Of a stretch of DNA of 64,000 nt, positions 11,746 to 23,104 are shown one piece after another. The position numbers and the translations under genes were made by a program. Source of the DNA: Paramecium pentaurelia. Lineage: Eukaryota; Ciliophora; Oligohymenophorea; Peniculida; Parameciidae. The notes under the pieces are model-generated. The model made no database searches. It was not told the DNA's origin and saw nothing but the letters and a program-made list of their open reading frames with translations. Every line of letters begins with the position of its first letter. Positions within the stretch are counted from its first letter, which is position 1. The stretch spans positions 301,151-365,150 of the forward strand of contig CAJJDO010000022.1 of the NCBI GenBank assembly GCA_905183005.1, given 5' to 3'.

Positions 11746-12484
11746 TCACAATAATAATATGAATAATGTAAAGCATATCACAACAATTTGAGTAAATTCA
11801 AAATTATCGCATCTTTCTTTGCATATTTTAATATTCTTCCACCAACTAGTAGTATTTGGTTTTAAATTATAAAGCATTACTTCATTTACTTTTGTCACCT
11901 ATTTAAATATATATATATAATTTAAATACTTCTTAATGATAGAAACTAGTAGATCCCATATATGATTCATTCATAAAAACTAAAACTTCTTATGTATCCC
12001 AATTCAATAAGATATCTGCTTATGTCCAAATTATTTTAGAATCTGTTGAAACTGAACTATTATAAAATGTGATCATCTAATTATCATTTACTCTCACAAA
12101 TCCAGCATATCCACATCTAAATGAAATTGCAGTTTTATCTGTGCCTGTATCCTTTAATCTTAAATTTGTATCCTCAATTTCTTTATTTCCAGATGCAAAC
12201 CAAAATCTAATATGTTAAGGTTATGATTCTTCAAATAGATGATAGAATCCATCTTTGAAACTTAATTCTGATTCTGCCTTTTTATATAATTTCAAGAACT
12301 TTTACTAATACATAAATTAATTTACTTTATCATTCCCTTAAGTAACAAATTATGTTTCCATATATTCTTCTGTCTAATTCATTATCCAATTTTATTCAAT
12401 ATTAAAACTCCCTTCACCTTTTAAATAATCTGTTCCATCATAGGCTGCATATATTAATGTTATTAAAGATGTGATTAATATCAT
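11746..12484 (-). CDS. Secretory-pathway protein with C-terminal hydrophobic tail
   Basis: ATG at 12484 gives MILITSLITLIYAAYDG, a clean signal peptide. The body (about 210 residues) contains GSFNIEQNWIMNQ, HIRFWFASGNKEIED, SFRCGYAGFVRVND, IIWTQADILLNWD and NTTSWWKNIKIC, suggesting a beta-rich lectin-like or LamG-like fold, with several N-glycosylation sequons. One 31-nt intron lies near 11899-11929. The end, IVVICFTLFILLL, is a membrane span or GPI-addition signal placed right before TGA at 11746-11748. Family not recognised; probably a surface protein. Confidence 0.7.
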
Positions 12485-12592
12485 TTTGTAATAATAATAA
12501 AAGAAATCAACTTGGATTCAATATAATTTTCTATTTGTATCAGATAAGAACTATTTCATTCAAATCAAAAATTTAATAACCTCTCAACTTAA

Positions 12593-12856
12593 ATGAACAT
12601 TTCTTAAACTTAAGCCATCGCTTTCATATCTATGTAAAATCAATAAAAAAGATGGCTCAAACAAACTACTACTTAAGAAATCGATTATTTTTATAAGGTC
12701 ATTATGGACTTTAATCAGATGAAAAAAGGTCATTAAAATTATAACAGATAATTTTCTTATCAGGAAAAACATTCTCTAATATAAAAAACAAGTTTTTCAG
12801 ATTTAATCTCATTTATATTAATAAAAAGGAATTTTAATCCAATAATTTAGAAATGA
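12593..12856 (+). other. Possible small ORF (88 codons)
   Basis: A UGA-only frame, MNISQTQAIAFISMQNQ through FSDLISFILIKRN, on the plus strand. The minus strand also has an 62-codon frame here (MFFLIRKLSVIIL start). Neither has a recognisable domain. It may be a first exon of the gene that follows at 12933, but I could not find a good intron joining them. Confidence 0.25.
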
Positions 12857-12932
12857 AGTTACTACATCCTTATGGAGGATTATTAGCCTAATAAAATAAT
12901 AGCTAAATTAAATACAATCACATCAATAAATT

Positions 12933-13492
12933 ATGAAGGTTTTAAAAGATGTTTATTTGATTGTTTAAAACATAAAATTTGAATCTAAATTTAAGGCTTA
13001 ATTACCCAACCCTTTAATTTTGATTAGATAAATAATGATGCCACTGGTTGAATTCTATTAAAGTTGGCAAATCGTATTTAAAATTTATACTTATGATGAA
13101 ATCAACTTTATTTATTCTTATATAAATTCATCAGTCAAGAAATTATATTATTATAAAGATTTCAGAAATTAAATGGGAATTTAAAATATAATATAATTTC
13201 TACATGAATTCTAGATTTTTTAAGAAATTGAGTAGTTTATAGTGTTTTCTACTTCTCCAAATGGATCTTATGATAAATATGAAATAATAATAATTAAACT
13301 CAAGATTTTAAGAGTAATAATATGAATAAGGATAAGATAATTGATAAATAGTCATTTAAATCTTCAACTAAATCAGACCTGATGAATATTAAAATTAAAA
13401 TAAGAATGATTTTATAAGCGAAACTTTATATTAATCATCAACTTATTATAAAAACCACCTGTATTAAGTCATACTTATTCTTAATCATTTGA
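12933..13492 (+). CDS. Hypothetical protein, structure uncertain
   Basis: ATG at 12933 opens MKVLKDVYLIVQNIKFESKF. The frame continues KLYYYKDFRNQMG, FLHEFQIFQEIEQFIVF and STSPNGSYDKYEI, then meets a TGA at 13323 that can be removed as a 23-nt GTAATAATAT..AAG intron. The second exon runs to TGA at 13490-13492. No domain is recognised. Composition and the intron favour a real gene, but the start and its relation to the small upstream ORF are open. Confidence 0.35.
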
Positions 13493-13716
13493 TTTTTGAT
13501 AGTTAAATTTCAATTGGATTTAAAATTGATATACTTTAAAATCCATTTATATTATTAAATTAATTGTTTTTTTAACGATAAATATTATGATTGATTTTTA
13601 TTTCAGCATGAAACTAATAAATCATTATATATAATTTGATTTATTATCTATATCTATTAATATGTTGTATCATAATTATATTGCCAAATGAATTAATATT
13701 ATTATATATATATATT

Positions 13717-14230
13717 TCATTCTTTTGGTTAACCACCTTCAGGTGTTTATTTTCCTAATAAGGCTTTGTGAATATGAGGAATAACACCACCACCAGCTAT
13801 TGTTGCTCTGATAAGAATATCAAGCTCTTCATCTCCTCTAATAGCTAATTGTAAATGTCTTGGAGTTATTCTTCTGACTAAAAAATTATATTGATTTTTT
13901 CTCACCTTTAAAGTCTTTTGATGCATTTCCTGCTAACTCAAGCACCTCTGCTGTTAAATATTCCAAAATTGCTGATGTATAAACTGCTGATGTGGTTCCT
14001 ACTCTGTTTTTAGCAGATACTCTTTGCTTAAGATATCGATGAATACGACCAACAGGGAACTAAAAATTACAAAAATATATACTTAGAGTCCAGCCTTCAA
14101 AGACCTAGATTGAGGAGTCTTCTTATTCTTACCAGATCCAAACTTTCCTCCTTTTCCTCCTTTTCCACCTTTTCCACCCTTTGCACTCTTGGCAATTCCA
14201 GACTATAGAATAAAATAAATAGATTACCAT
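13717..14230 (-). CDS. Histone H2A.Z variant
   Basis: The start ATG (14228-14230) is followed at once by a 25-nt intron, then SGIAKSAKGGKGGKGGKGGK, a Gly-Lys tail. The core reads LKAGLQFPVGRIHRYLKQR, SAILEYLTAEVLELAGNASK, RITPRHLQLAIRGDEELD and ATIAGGGVIPHIHKALLGK. RGDEELD and the ATIAGGGVIPHIHK docking domain are H2A.Z signatures; canonical H2A has RNDEELN. Other introns: about 14052-14074 and 13875-13902, both TAG. It ends TPEGGQPKE, TGA at 13717-13719. H2A.Z marks active chromatin; the Tetrahymena counterpart hv1 is macronuclear. The repeated GGK tail offers many acetylation sites. Confidence 0.95.
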
Positions 14231-14620
14231 ATATTTGTTATTTTAATATACTAGAAAATAATTTTTTATATCTAGTTTAAGAATCTCAAAACTTAAATTT
14301 GATTGGTTTTCAAACTATAAACTCGAATAATTCATCAAGCTCATTTACCATCATCACTTCCACCTTCAATCTCATCTAACATTCTTCTAAATTGTAGATT
14401 TTCATAAACTTTAATTATTATGAAATTTTTGGAAATATTATATTAACTAAGGATATTAAATATACAATTTAAAACTTCATAATTATCAATTTAGTTATGC
14501 CTTTGATTTATTCATAAGTAAATATATCATAATTAATGTAGGGGTTCATTAACTCTTGGATTTATTAGAGTTACCTACTTATTATTGAGAATTCTTACAG
14601 AAAATTCGATATAAAAATTA
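14231..14620. other. Intergenic; possible short minus-strand exon
   Basis: Between H2A.Z (minus) and the HSF-like gene (plus), so it should hold both promoters. A minus-strand frame around 14346-14410 reads KVYENLQFRRMLDEIEGG and ends SDDGK before TGA, which looks like a protein C-terminus, but no start or longer frame could be attached. Otherwise AT-rich. Confidence 0.4.
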
Positions 14621-15507
14621 ATGAATACTAAAAATTAGAGAATCCCAAAATTTGTGAGCAAATTGATTGAAATATTAGATGTAATCCAATTAAAATTTAA
14701 TAAAATAGAATTAATCTTATTAAGAAATTATAAGTTTCGATTAAAAAGGTGATGGTATTATAATCCATCAATAAGAACTATTTGAAAATCAGATACTCTT
14801 AAACTATTTTAAGCATAATCATATTGATTCATTTACTCGTTAAATGAATAACTATGGTTTTAAACGTGTTAAAAATCATTAAGGGAAGTATGAATTTAAA
14901 AGTCCATTCTTCTAGAAAAATAATAAGTATTCCTTTTATTGATATGGCACATAGAAATTTGATTCACTTGGTTATGAAAAAGAAATAAGAAAAAATATAA
15001 ATAGTTTCACAATTCTTAGCATTAAAATCAGAGTTAAACTCATTTTCAAAAGAATTAGACTAATTTAATTTTTTCACCTCTTCTGTATTTCATTAAATTA
15101 TTTAAGTATTAATAAAGCTAATCTATTTTAACAGAATCTTAAAATAAAGCTAAATTAGAAATGATTTCTATTTCATAAAAGAACCTTGAATTAGAATAAA
15201 TGTTAAATGCTTTAATTAATGAAAAAAAAATTGTATTGAATTGAAGTGATATTCTCAGTTTTATTTTAATTTTGTTCAACAAAATTGTATAGCTAAGAAT
15301 AAATTTCTCATGACATCTTTTTAATATTAAATTATGGATTAAATTCAATAGAGATTATTATTTTAACAAATCATAATCTCTAAATTAAATCAAAAACTAA
15401 TTTAATTTAAAAATATTATCAATTCTGAATATAAAAAAGTTCAGGTTTTAAGAATTTTAAGGAATTTAATAATCTTATATATATTCTTTCTCATTTAATT
15501 TAAATGA
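14621..15507 (+). CDS. Heat-shock-factor-type DNA-binding protein
   Basis: ATG at 14621 gives MNTKNQRIPKFVSKLIEILD, the first helix of an HSF DNA-binding domain. After a 28-nt intron: IISFDQKGDGIIIHQQELF, then LLNYFKHNHIDSFTRQMNNY followed by GFKRV. This is the HSF recognition helix; SFTRQMNNYGF matches SFVRQLNxYGF with two changes. After a second 28-nt intron comes a charged helical region (LALKSELNSFSKELDQF) that could trimerise. Two further introns (a 22-nt one ending AAG; a 26-nt one ending CAG) are needed to reach TGA at 15505-15507. At about 260 residues it is short for an HSF and shows no obvious activation domain. Probably a nuclear transcription factor. It converges on the coiled-coil gene, 17 bp between stops. 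Confidence 0.85.
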
Positions 15508-15524
15508 TAAAGTCATTATGATTA

Positions 15525-17445
15525 TCAAATATCTTCCTCTTAAACCATATCTTATTTTCTTAAATACTCTATTTATGTTTCATTTAATTGAATCATCTAA
15601 CCATTTTCATCTAATAAATAATTGCCTTCGTCATCTAATAAGAAACCATTTTCATCAAGTTAATAAGTAGCTTCATCATCTTCATCATCATCTTCATCTT
15701 CTCTTTTTTAATTATCTTTTTTATTCTTATTCTCTTCTTTTACTTCAACTATCTTCTCCTCCTAAAATTAATTATTCTTAGAAGGACTCAATGCCTTCAA
15801 TTTATCCATAAAAGCTTCTTTTTCAAAATCATGTTCTACTTATTCCTAATAAATATAAATAAATTTATTACAATATTGTTTTATTCTGATAATTCATTTA
15901 ATTATTAATCACTTTTACTTTCAGAATCTTCTTCATAATTAAATACTTAAACTTATGCTTATTGAATTTCAGGTTTTTTCTTATTATATTCATCAATCCA
16001 ATTGATCTACTCAGTCTATTTAAATGAAAATAATAATTCTTAATGTGATTTTCTAATTTCTTCATTTGATTTATTTTATAATTCTTAAAGATATTCAAAC
16101 TAATTTTTATAATCTTATTTAATTCTTTCAAATTATTTGGTTAAACTAGATAATTCTAATTTTAATTATGTAATTCCATTATCATTTTCATCTTTATTCT
16201 AAAAAATATATTAAATTTAATATACATAATCAACTTTCTATTCTAACTATTTTAGATATAGTTCTTGCTTTGAATTTTATGAAAGATGTTAATCAATTCT
16301 AAGAGTTAATTCTTAGTATTACTAAGACAATAACTTTTATGAATTCTGTAAATCAAATACTCCTTAAGTAATTTTATTTAAATCTGCTTATTAAAGTGTT
16401 AATTCTGTCAATCTAATTTATATTTTATCCATTACTTATCAGATTAAGAAAATGTTTTTTATTGGATCATATTCTAAACCTATTATAATTTAATTTCAAT
16501 ATCATCTGATAGCTTTTTACTTGCTTAAGCAATATTATTTTATTAATTATTTTAAAATGTCTTAAATTAAGCTATTGTCTATTCTTCTTAAACACTAATT
16601 TTTTATGATTGTTCAAATACATTTTTTTCTAATTTTGTTAATTGTTATCTATATTAATATTAAATTCTATAATTACTTAGTCTTTTAATCATATAAAGCA
16701 AATTCATTATGTTAAGAATCAAATAATAATTGAAGATCTTTTATTTTTTATTGAAGATCCTTAATTGTTTTTTCTTCACTTAGATTATTTTGAGGAGCAT
16801 TTCTTAATTGAGTGTCTTCTTTTAATTTAACTAAATTTTACTAGTTTTCTTTTTATATAAATTTTAATTTATTATCAGTCTAATCTTGTAATTCTTTAAA
16901 TTTATTTTAATAATCGTTTTAAAAATTAACCTATTAATTCATTAATTCTTCTTAAGCTTTTTTTATTTATGTTTTGATCTAAAATATTAATATTAGAAAT
17001 TACTGATTCTTCAAACTATTTAAATTTTATGCTTAATTATTCAGCATTAATTGGATTTTATCCTCTAATATCAAATATTATAGTTCTGTTTGAATCTATT
17101 TGATTTTACAATTCTTTTATCTTTAGTTCTTATGTTTATGATTTTTCATTTATTAATTGATTGACATATTTCAAAATTTATTAAAATCCTACATTATTAT
17201 CCTCTACTCTGTTACTCAAGAATGATGCTTCTTATGATTACATAGCAGTGCTCAAAGCAGAAAATGGAGAATTATGTTAAGTAGCTGAATAATATAATAA
17301 TAATACCCAATAAGAGATGTTCAGTGCTTTTCATATTAGCTATTTTTGTATCAGCTTATCTACCAGTTTGAATTTAAGTAGGTTAGTTATACAAGTATCC
17401 CTATTAAGTTTATTTTTCTTAGACAAAAATTGGTTTTCTACTCAT
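15525..17445 (-). CDS. Long coiled-coil protein with acidic repeat end
   Basis: ATG at 17445 reads MSRKPIFVQEKQTQQGYLYN; a 22-nt intron follows MKSTEHLLL. The body is almost continuous coiled coil (FLSNRVEDNNVGFQQILKYV, INEKSQTQELKIKELQNQ, KFKELQDQTDNKLKF, DLQQKIKDLQLLFDSQ), with several 25-nt-class introns. The C-terminus is acidic (EDEDDDEDDEATYQ) and contains three related units, LDENGFLLDDEGNYLLDENG, then MIQLNETQIEYL, with TGA at 15525-15527. No named family is recognised; the layout suits a ciliary or basal-body scaffold, which is inference. Confidence 0.75.
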
Positions 17446-17644
17446 TATGATTGAAAATTTAATGTAATTATTAATAATTAATACTCTTTTGTAAATTACT
17501 CACAAATACTTCAAATATCAAATATGTCATTGAGAGAATAATGAATTAGATAATTTTTATGTAATAATACCCAAAGAAGTTTATTTAATTAGATCAAAAT
17601 AAATAATTTCTGACCATTTAAATAATAAATCAAACATTAACATA

Positions 17645-19037
17645 TCATTAAAACTTATACCCATCGAATAAACTTTAAACACTTTTTCTTCTTAATAAAC
17701 TTTGACAATCTTCTTCTATTTCACTATCTGCTGATATCTGATTTTAAAAATCACTATTACCATCAATACTCTTTTTATTAAGAAATATATGTTACTCCTG
17801 GTATGTATAAAGATTTCATTTCTTTATTTAGCAATTTAGCCCATTAAACTCCTTTCAACCAAGAATGATGGATTATTTCTTCAATTCCACCAAAACCTAA
17901 TCTTTATTATGGTTTACGAATAAGTAACTAAATTTTATAATATGATACCCTATTAATAAAATCAATAGCTTTGCTACTAATATTAGAAGTTCCTTCTTTT
18001 ATTGATACTTATTTGGCTAGTATTTGTTCTCTTATTTCTTATCTATTTTTTCCATTATAGGGCCTTTTACCAATTAAAATTTCATATAGAATAACTCCTA
18101 ATGCATAATAATCAACAGGATAGGAATGCTCCATTCTGCACATAACCTCTGGTGCCATATACCCTGGTGTTCCAGATGTATCATTTGCAATACTATCTTT
18201 ATCTAATCTAGCTACTCCCAAATCTGTTAAATGTAAAAAACCATCTTTATCGAAAACTAAATTTTCTGGTTTGAGATCTCGATGAATGATACCATTCGAA
18301 TGCAAATACTGCAATGCAAGTAGCATACAACAAGCGAAAAATTCTTATTATATTAATTTGATACTTGCTTGATCTTCAGTAAATCTTTTCAATTTACCAA
18401 TATGAAATCTTAAATCTCCACCTCTTAATAAATCCAACACGAGATATAGATTTTCTTTATCTTAAAATGCAAAATGCATATTAACAATAAATGGATGACG
18501 AAGATGTTCCAATAAAAACTTTTCATTCATCACTGAATTGACTGATCTTTTAGAAATAATTCTAAGATATTAGTAAATATACTTTGCCTTAATCATTTCT
18601 TTTAATGCAAACTCTTTTTTTGTTTATTTCATTTCAACTCTCCACACCTTACCAAAGCCTCCCTTTCCAATCACATAAATAAATCGAAATGCCAACCTAC
18701 TTATAGTACTTATTTATTATTATGATGTTTTAAGTTAAATAGCTTCTTTTTAAGAATAATTATCTAATGATATTTTTCTAGAATGAGATTTCGACAATAA
18801 CCATGTAGATGAGTTAGTAGATGAATCTTTTAACTCATAATTTTGTTTCCCACCATAATATGTTTACTACAACAATTAATTTGATGCTTATTTTGATAAT
18901 TTTCTGGATATCAGACTTTAAAGTTAAGCTATACCTTATTTTTCTATTTTTCCTTGCTCCATTAATACTGAGTGTTTTAATGGTTTTAAAGAAATCATTG
19001 ATGATGATCTTTTTCGAGAGCATATTAAACAACTCAT
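17645..19037 (-). CDS. Serine/threonine protein kinase, AGC/STK32-like
   Basis: The frame can be extended to ATG at 19037 (MSCLICSRKRSSS), whose early Cys residues could be lipidated; a later ATG (MEQGKIEKQG) is the alternative start. Kinase motifs are complete: VIGKGGFGKVWRVE, FALKEMIK (VAIK Lys), VMNEKFLLEHLRHPFIVN, IIHRDLKPENLVF, LTDLGVARL where DFG is replaced by DLG, GTPGYMAPEV, DYYALGVILYEILIGKRPY. The SVMNE/HPFIVN/NLYLVLDLLRGGDL pattern is like YANK/STK32 kinases. A 25-nt AAG intron lies near the end, followed by an acidic tail (SADSEIEEDCQSLL) and TGA at 17645-17647. The kinase should be active; substrate unknown. Confidence 0.9.
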
Positions 19038-19443
19038 TTAATTGCATGTACAAGATTCTTCATAATTTTAACTCGCTTAAAGTTTTATTTTTATTTTTGA
19101 ATGTTTATTTTACATCAAAGGTAGTAGATCTTTAAGAGAAGCATAAGAAGATTTCATACTATCTAATAAATAAATTATATTTTATAATTTATATATGATT
19201 TTCAATTCTTATTATCATTAGATTTAAAAATAATTTTTCTTTCGTTAGGTTAGCTGGTCTTGTTCATTAATTTCCTTTTTTCAAATAGGCAAGATAAAAA
19301 CAATTCTTTTCATTATACAAATAACTTTAAAAATACTTTAATTATAATTAATAATAACATTTATATAAAATATTGATCCAAAATGATATTGATGTCATTT
19401 TTGTGAATAACATATTTATAATTTTTAATTTTAGATCGTAGTA
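19038..19443. other. Intergenic, no gene seen
   Basis: Promoter side of the kinase and 3' side of the PHD gene. Only A/T-rich sequence; the plus-strand hydrophobic frame at 18821-19135 overlaps the kinase 5' end and looks like its antisense shadow. Confidence 0.5.
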
Positions 19444-20108
19444 TCATTATTTAACCAATGAAATCATTTTCTATAAATCTATTTACATCTCTTCTTAAGT
19501 TATTTATTAACTAAACCCTCCATTCTTTTTTAAGAGTTCATCTAAATAACTCGATTTAATTGAATATGTTGAGTTAAAATATGAAGCACCATTATTATTA
19601 TTATTTATAGGAGGTTCATATGTACTACCCTTCCTTTTATGAATTTTCTCCAAAAATTTAAATCCTTTTCTGTTGATGGATCTTTGAAGAGGTTTCATAT
19701 TTCTTTATTTTTAATCTTCAATTCTACACCATGGACAAGTGTATTTAAATTTCATGTCTTCTACTAAACATTCAATTGCATGAATTCCATTTTTTGCTTC
19801 ACAACATAAATGTGTCTTAAATAAATTTATTATAATTTTAATACCCATTTGTCACATTTTTCCTAATCACAAGCTATCCATTTTTGACCATCCAAAAAAT
19901 TTTCATTTTAATCACTATAAACCTAAAATATAAGAGTAAATACTTATGCACAGAAATAACAGCACTTTTTCTCAGTGTATAATTCAAGACATTCTTTACA
20001 AAAAAATAGAATTTAATCACTAAATTTAGCAGGATATACATTTTATGATTCAATTGTACAATATTAATTCATACATTCATCTTCTTGAATTTTATCTTAA
20101 TCATCCAT
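19444..20108 (-). CDS. PHD finger protein
   Basis: ATG at 20108 reads MDDQDKIQEDECMNQYC. Cys pairs follow: FFCKECLELYTEKKCCYFC, then a PHD-type core WIACDQEKCDKWTHLCC and YTCPWCR, i.e. the W..C..C..W.H..C...CPxC pattern of chromatin-reading PHD fingers. Two introns: about 19923-19943 (21 nt, TAG) and about 19826-19854 (29 nt, ending AAG). The basic tail (KPLQRSINRKGFKFLEK) suggests DNA or nuclear binding; TGA at 19444-19446. PHD fingers read histone H3 tails. It follows the OTU gene on the same strand, 29 bp after its stop. Confidence 0.8.
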
Positions 20109-20137
20109 TTATATTCAAAATAAAAATATTTATAATA

Positions 20138-21954
20138 TCATTAGAAATTTTCATAAAGATAATTAATGATCATATCAGGGTCATCTCTATGAATTGCATA
20201 AGCTTCAATTACTTATTCAAGTGTAAAGAACCCCATTGCCATAACTTAGGCAATAATGGGATTATTCATAGGCTCTTCATAAATTGTTTTTTCACTTTCT
20301 TTCAAAGCATTTTAAAATTAAGTATCTTCAAATTATTATATAAATTATTATTCCTATTCTTATTTGCTTTATTCCATTATCTTCCTTAATATTTCACTTT
20401 CTAAATTAGGTTATTATTATTGTTATTATTATTGTTATTATTGTTATTGTTATTATTGTTATTATTGTTATTATTATAATTATTACTATTATTTTTCTAC
20501 TTATTTTTAATATTATTATTCAGGATATTATTAATTAAATTAAGCTTCTTGAACACTCTCTTTAATTACCATATCCATAAGTTATTCCTCTTCTTCTTCA
20601 TATTCTAACTATTACAATGATTCTTTTATAGCAGTTTATTCACTATATTTAATTCATAAAATTACTTTTTTAGTTATTGATCCTAGAATAATCTTTTAGA
20701 TTCATTAAAAATTATATCTAATTCATTACTGATACAATTCTCAAATTAAGCTCTTGATAATTATTATCCATATCTATTATTATTGTTTACATTTTGCTTG
20801 TTTTTCTGTTCTTGTAATTTCTCGAACATTTATTTTTCGTATTAACTAATTTCTAAACTTCCTAATAAGGCTGAATGCTATTTATCTTTTAATTTTATTG
20901 AGTTATAATGAGATCTTCCATGATATGACAATCTAATCGGTCTAAGAATTAATAAATTATTATTACTCTTTATTATAAGGATTAGCTTCTAATCCAGTTT
21001 TTAAAGGTTCCTTGCTACAAACATATATTTCAATAGGTATATCATAGAGTTCTCTAAATGCTTATAGTTCTATATTGTCTCCCCAAACACCATCTTTTGA
21101 TTTGTATTCCACATATTCGTCAACATTTCCATTTATTATATAATCTTAGAAATAGTCCTTTTCTTATAGAATATATTGCATAGCAAATTTACGTAATTCT
21201 TTATGATAAATTTCATTTCCATATAATTAATCACTTATAGCTCTAAACATACAATTACCATCACCTGATACCTCTCTAATTAACATTCCCTATTCACTCA
21301 AAACAGATTATAAGGATGTTTCCATTTCCTTATATTTTTTTCTCATAGATAAAAGATTTTATAATTGTAGATAAATATTAAATCGATGCTACAATCTTAA
21401 TAAAGATTATGGTTGTTATTTTAATAATTTTCCAATTCCAGGTTCATTAGAGTTCTAACCAAGAGGATGAATGTCCTTCAATTAATAATTCTGATCATAA
21501 ATCCTTTTATATCCTTAATGATGAATTAATACTGAGTCCTTTTCTACCTGTACAACTATACCAATTAACCAACCTTTGTTAGAATTATAAACTTCAACTC
21601 TTGTATTTTATAGAGGAACTCCAGGAATCCACTACTTACGAATTATTTCATATGAAAATTGTATCCAGAAAGTATTAGAGGAAAAAGGAGATTAAAGTCT
21701 TATATTTGAGTTTTAAATATCAACAATTTTCATAGTTATCCATTTATTAGTATTTGAATCTAAATAATCTATGAATTCTCCTATTTCTAATAAGTGACTC
21801 AAGACTTATTGTTCTTAAAGGCATTCCTAATTGACCTATGTCTATACTTTATTACCATTTATTTTACTTCATCATCTTATAATTCTAGATCTATTTCTTC
21901 TGAAGATGAATTATCATTATTTTGATCTCCCATGTTAACATTAGGCTATTCCAT
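20138..21954 (-). CDS. Tudor-like/OTU/UBA deubiquitinase
   Basis: ATG at 21954 (MEQPNVNMGDQNND). After an acidic start and a 20-nt intron come two Tudor/agenet-like barrels (GEFIDYLDSNTNKWITMKIV; VEVYNSNKGWLIGIVVQVE). Then an OTU cysteine protease: REVSGDGNCMFRAISDQLYG has the catalytic Asp and Cys, GVWGDNIELQAF is conserved, and LSYHGRSHYNSI carries the catalytic His. A 25-nt intron sits between KE and PIRLSY. A Gln/Asn/Lys-rich stretch follows, with a poly-Asn tract. The C-terminus has a UBA-like helix set, IIAQVMAMGFFTLEQVIEAY, ending INYLYENF; TGA at 20138-20140. OTUD enzymes cleave ubiquitin chains; the UBA should bind ubiquitin. Enzyme call firm, linkage specificity unknown. Confidence 0.9.
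20410..20490. repeat. (TTATTG)n-type trinucleotide tract coding poly-Asn
   Basis: About 80 bp of TTATTATTG units inside the OTU gene; on the coding strand it is AAT/AAC, i.e. a poly-Asn run. Low-complexity coding repeat, likely length-variable between strains. Confidence 0.85.
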
Positions 21955-22099
21955 TGCGCTTTAAAAATTAAAGAATATTATTTTATAATTATTAATATTA
22001 GATTATAACAAAAATTTATATAAATTGTGTGGTTTAAAACAAAATTTAGACATGAATGTTTTATTAAAATAATGATAATGTATTATATATAACTAAATT

Positions 22100-22898
22100 T
22101 CATTTTTTGGTTTAAGCATTTACTTGCCTTTAAAATTATTGTTAATGAATTTACTCTTTTAACATTTCCATCCCACTTGTTAATAATAGTATTTGATTTT
22201 TTAATTACAAAACTTCTTATTCATATTATGATTGTTTTTCTAAGAATTTTTATTCCTAACAAAATAATTTAGTTTTTAAATTTGATATTTAAAGTTATTA
22301 TTGTTGTATGATATAATTTAAATTATAAATGTTGCTAGTGTTTAAAACATCTTCTGATTAGTCTTATTCTTGAACCTTATTAATACATTTTCTTGAAGAT
22401 TTATCTTAACTTAAAAAACTATCTGCCTTTATTTCTTATTAAGATCTATGTGTCATAAATCTCTCATTTTTTTGAACTATAAATTATATTTTTTCAAGAT
22501 GTTCTAATATTTCTTATTTTAAACTGAATTAATTTCTAAATAATTTACTTTTAATTATCTTCAATTATTTCTTATTTGCAATTACAATTACTAAACCTAG
22601 AATTACTTGTTTAACACTCTGTTTTTTAAGGTGTAGATCGAGTAGCAGTATTTTCTTCATATTCTTCATTACCTTTATAAAATTCTTTAAGTTTCAATAT
22701 ATCCTTTAATTTGAATGTTTCACTTATATTTTTCACTTTATTATTCAATTATGTTTATTTTTTTTGATTTTCTTTATCCTTGGAAACACTTCGCTTTTGC
22801 TTGATTTGTCCAACAGATTTTCGAGTACTTTATTACTTCTTTTATCCTATTTCTTAATCATCTATGCTTTTCCTACTCTTGCTTTAACGAAGTTGCAT
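22100..22898 (-). CDS. Basic coiled-coil protein, unknown
   Basis: ATG at 22898 gives MQLRQSKSRKSIDDQEIGQK, then KRSVSKDKENQKKQTQ and FKLKDILKLKEFYKGNEEYE. After at least one short intron the C-terminal part is a coiled coil (FCQEQKFLEKQSQYEQEVLQ, SGMEMLKEQIHQQQ), ending NAQTKK with TGA at 22100-22102. The Lys/Arg/Ser-rich N-terminus could be a phosphorylated, DNA- or microtubule-binding tail. No family recognised. Confidence 0.65.
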
Positions 22899-23104
22899 TA
22901 ACAGTTAAATTTTATAATATTCTATATATAAAATAAATTAATTAGTAATTAATTTTTTTCTCTTTTATTTCAAATCTATAATTTTATTTGTTTCTTATTT
23001 TTTTCATATATATTTTACTTTTTGATTGTTAAGTATATTACTAGTATAAAAATTTGAGATCCAAGTTCAAATAAAGTATTTATTTATATTTATAAAAATA
23101 TAAT

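Noticed and set aside
18039..18326. Short standard-code ORF with kinase motifs as a separate small gene
   Set aside because: It is only the middle of the 17645-19037 kinase; the flanking UAA/UAG codons are Gln.
18821..19135. Hydrophobic plus-strand ORF of 104 codons
   Set aside because: It is antisense to the kinase 5' end, which has a better-supported frame; hydrophobicity comes from A/T-rich antisense codons.
20045..20389. Plus-strand 114-codon ORF
   Set aside because: Lies antisense to the PHD 5' end and the OTU-UBA 3' end, both clearly coding on the minus strand.
20410..20490. Possible CRISPR or satellite from the repeated TTATTATTG units
   Set aside because: No spacers; it is an in-frame AAT/AAC run inside the OTU gene, i.e. 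poly-Asn.
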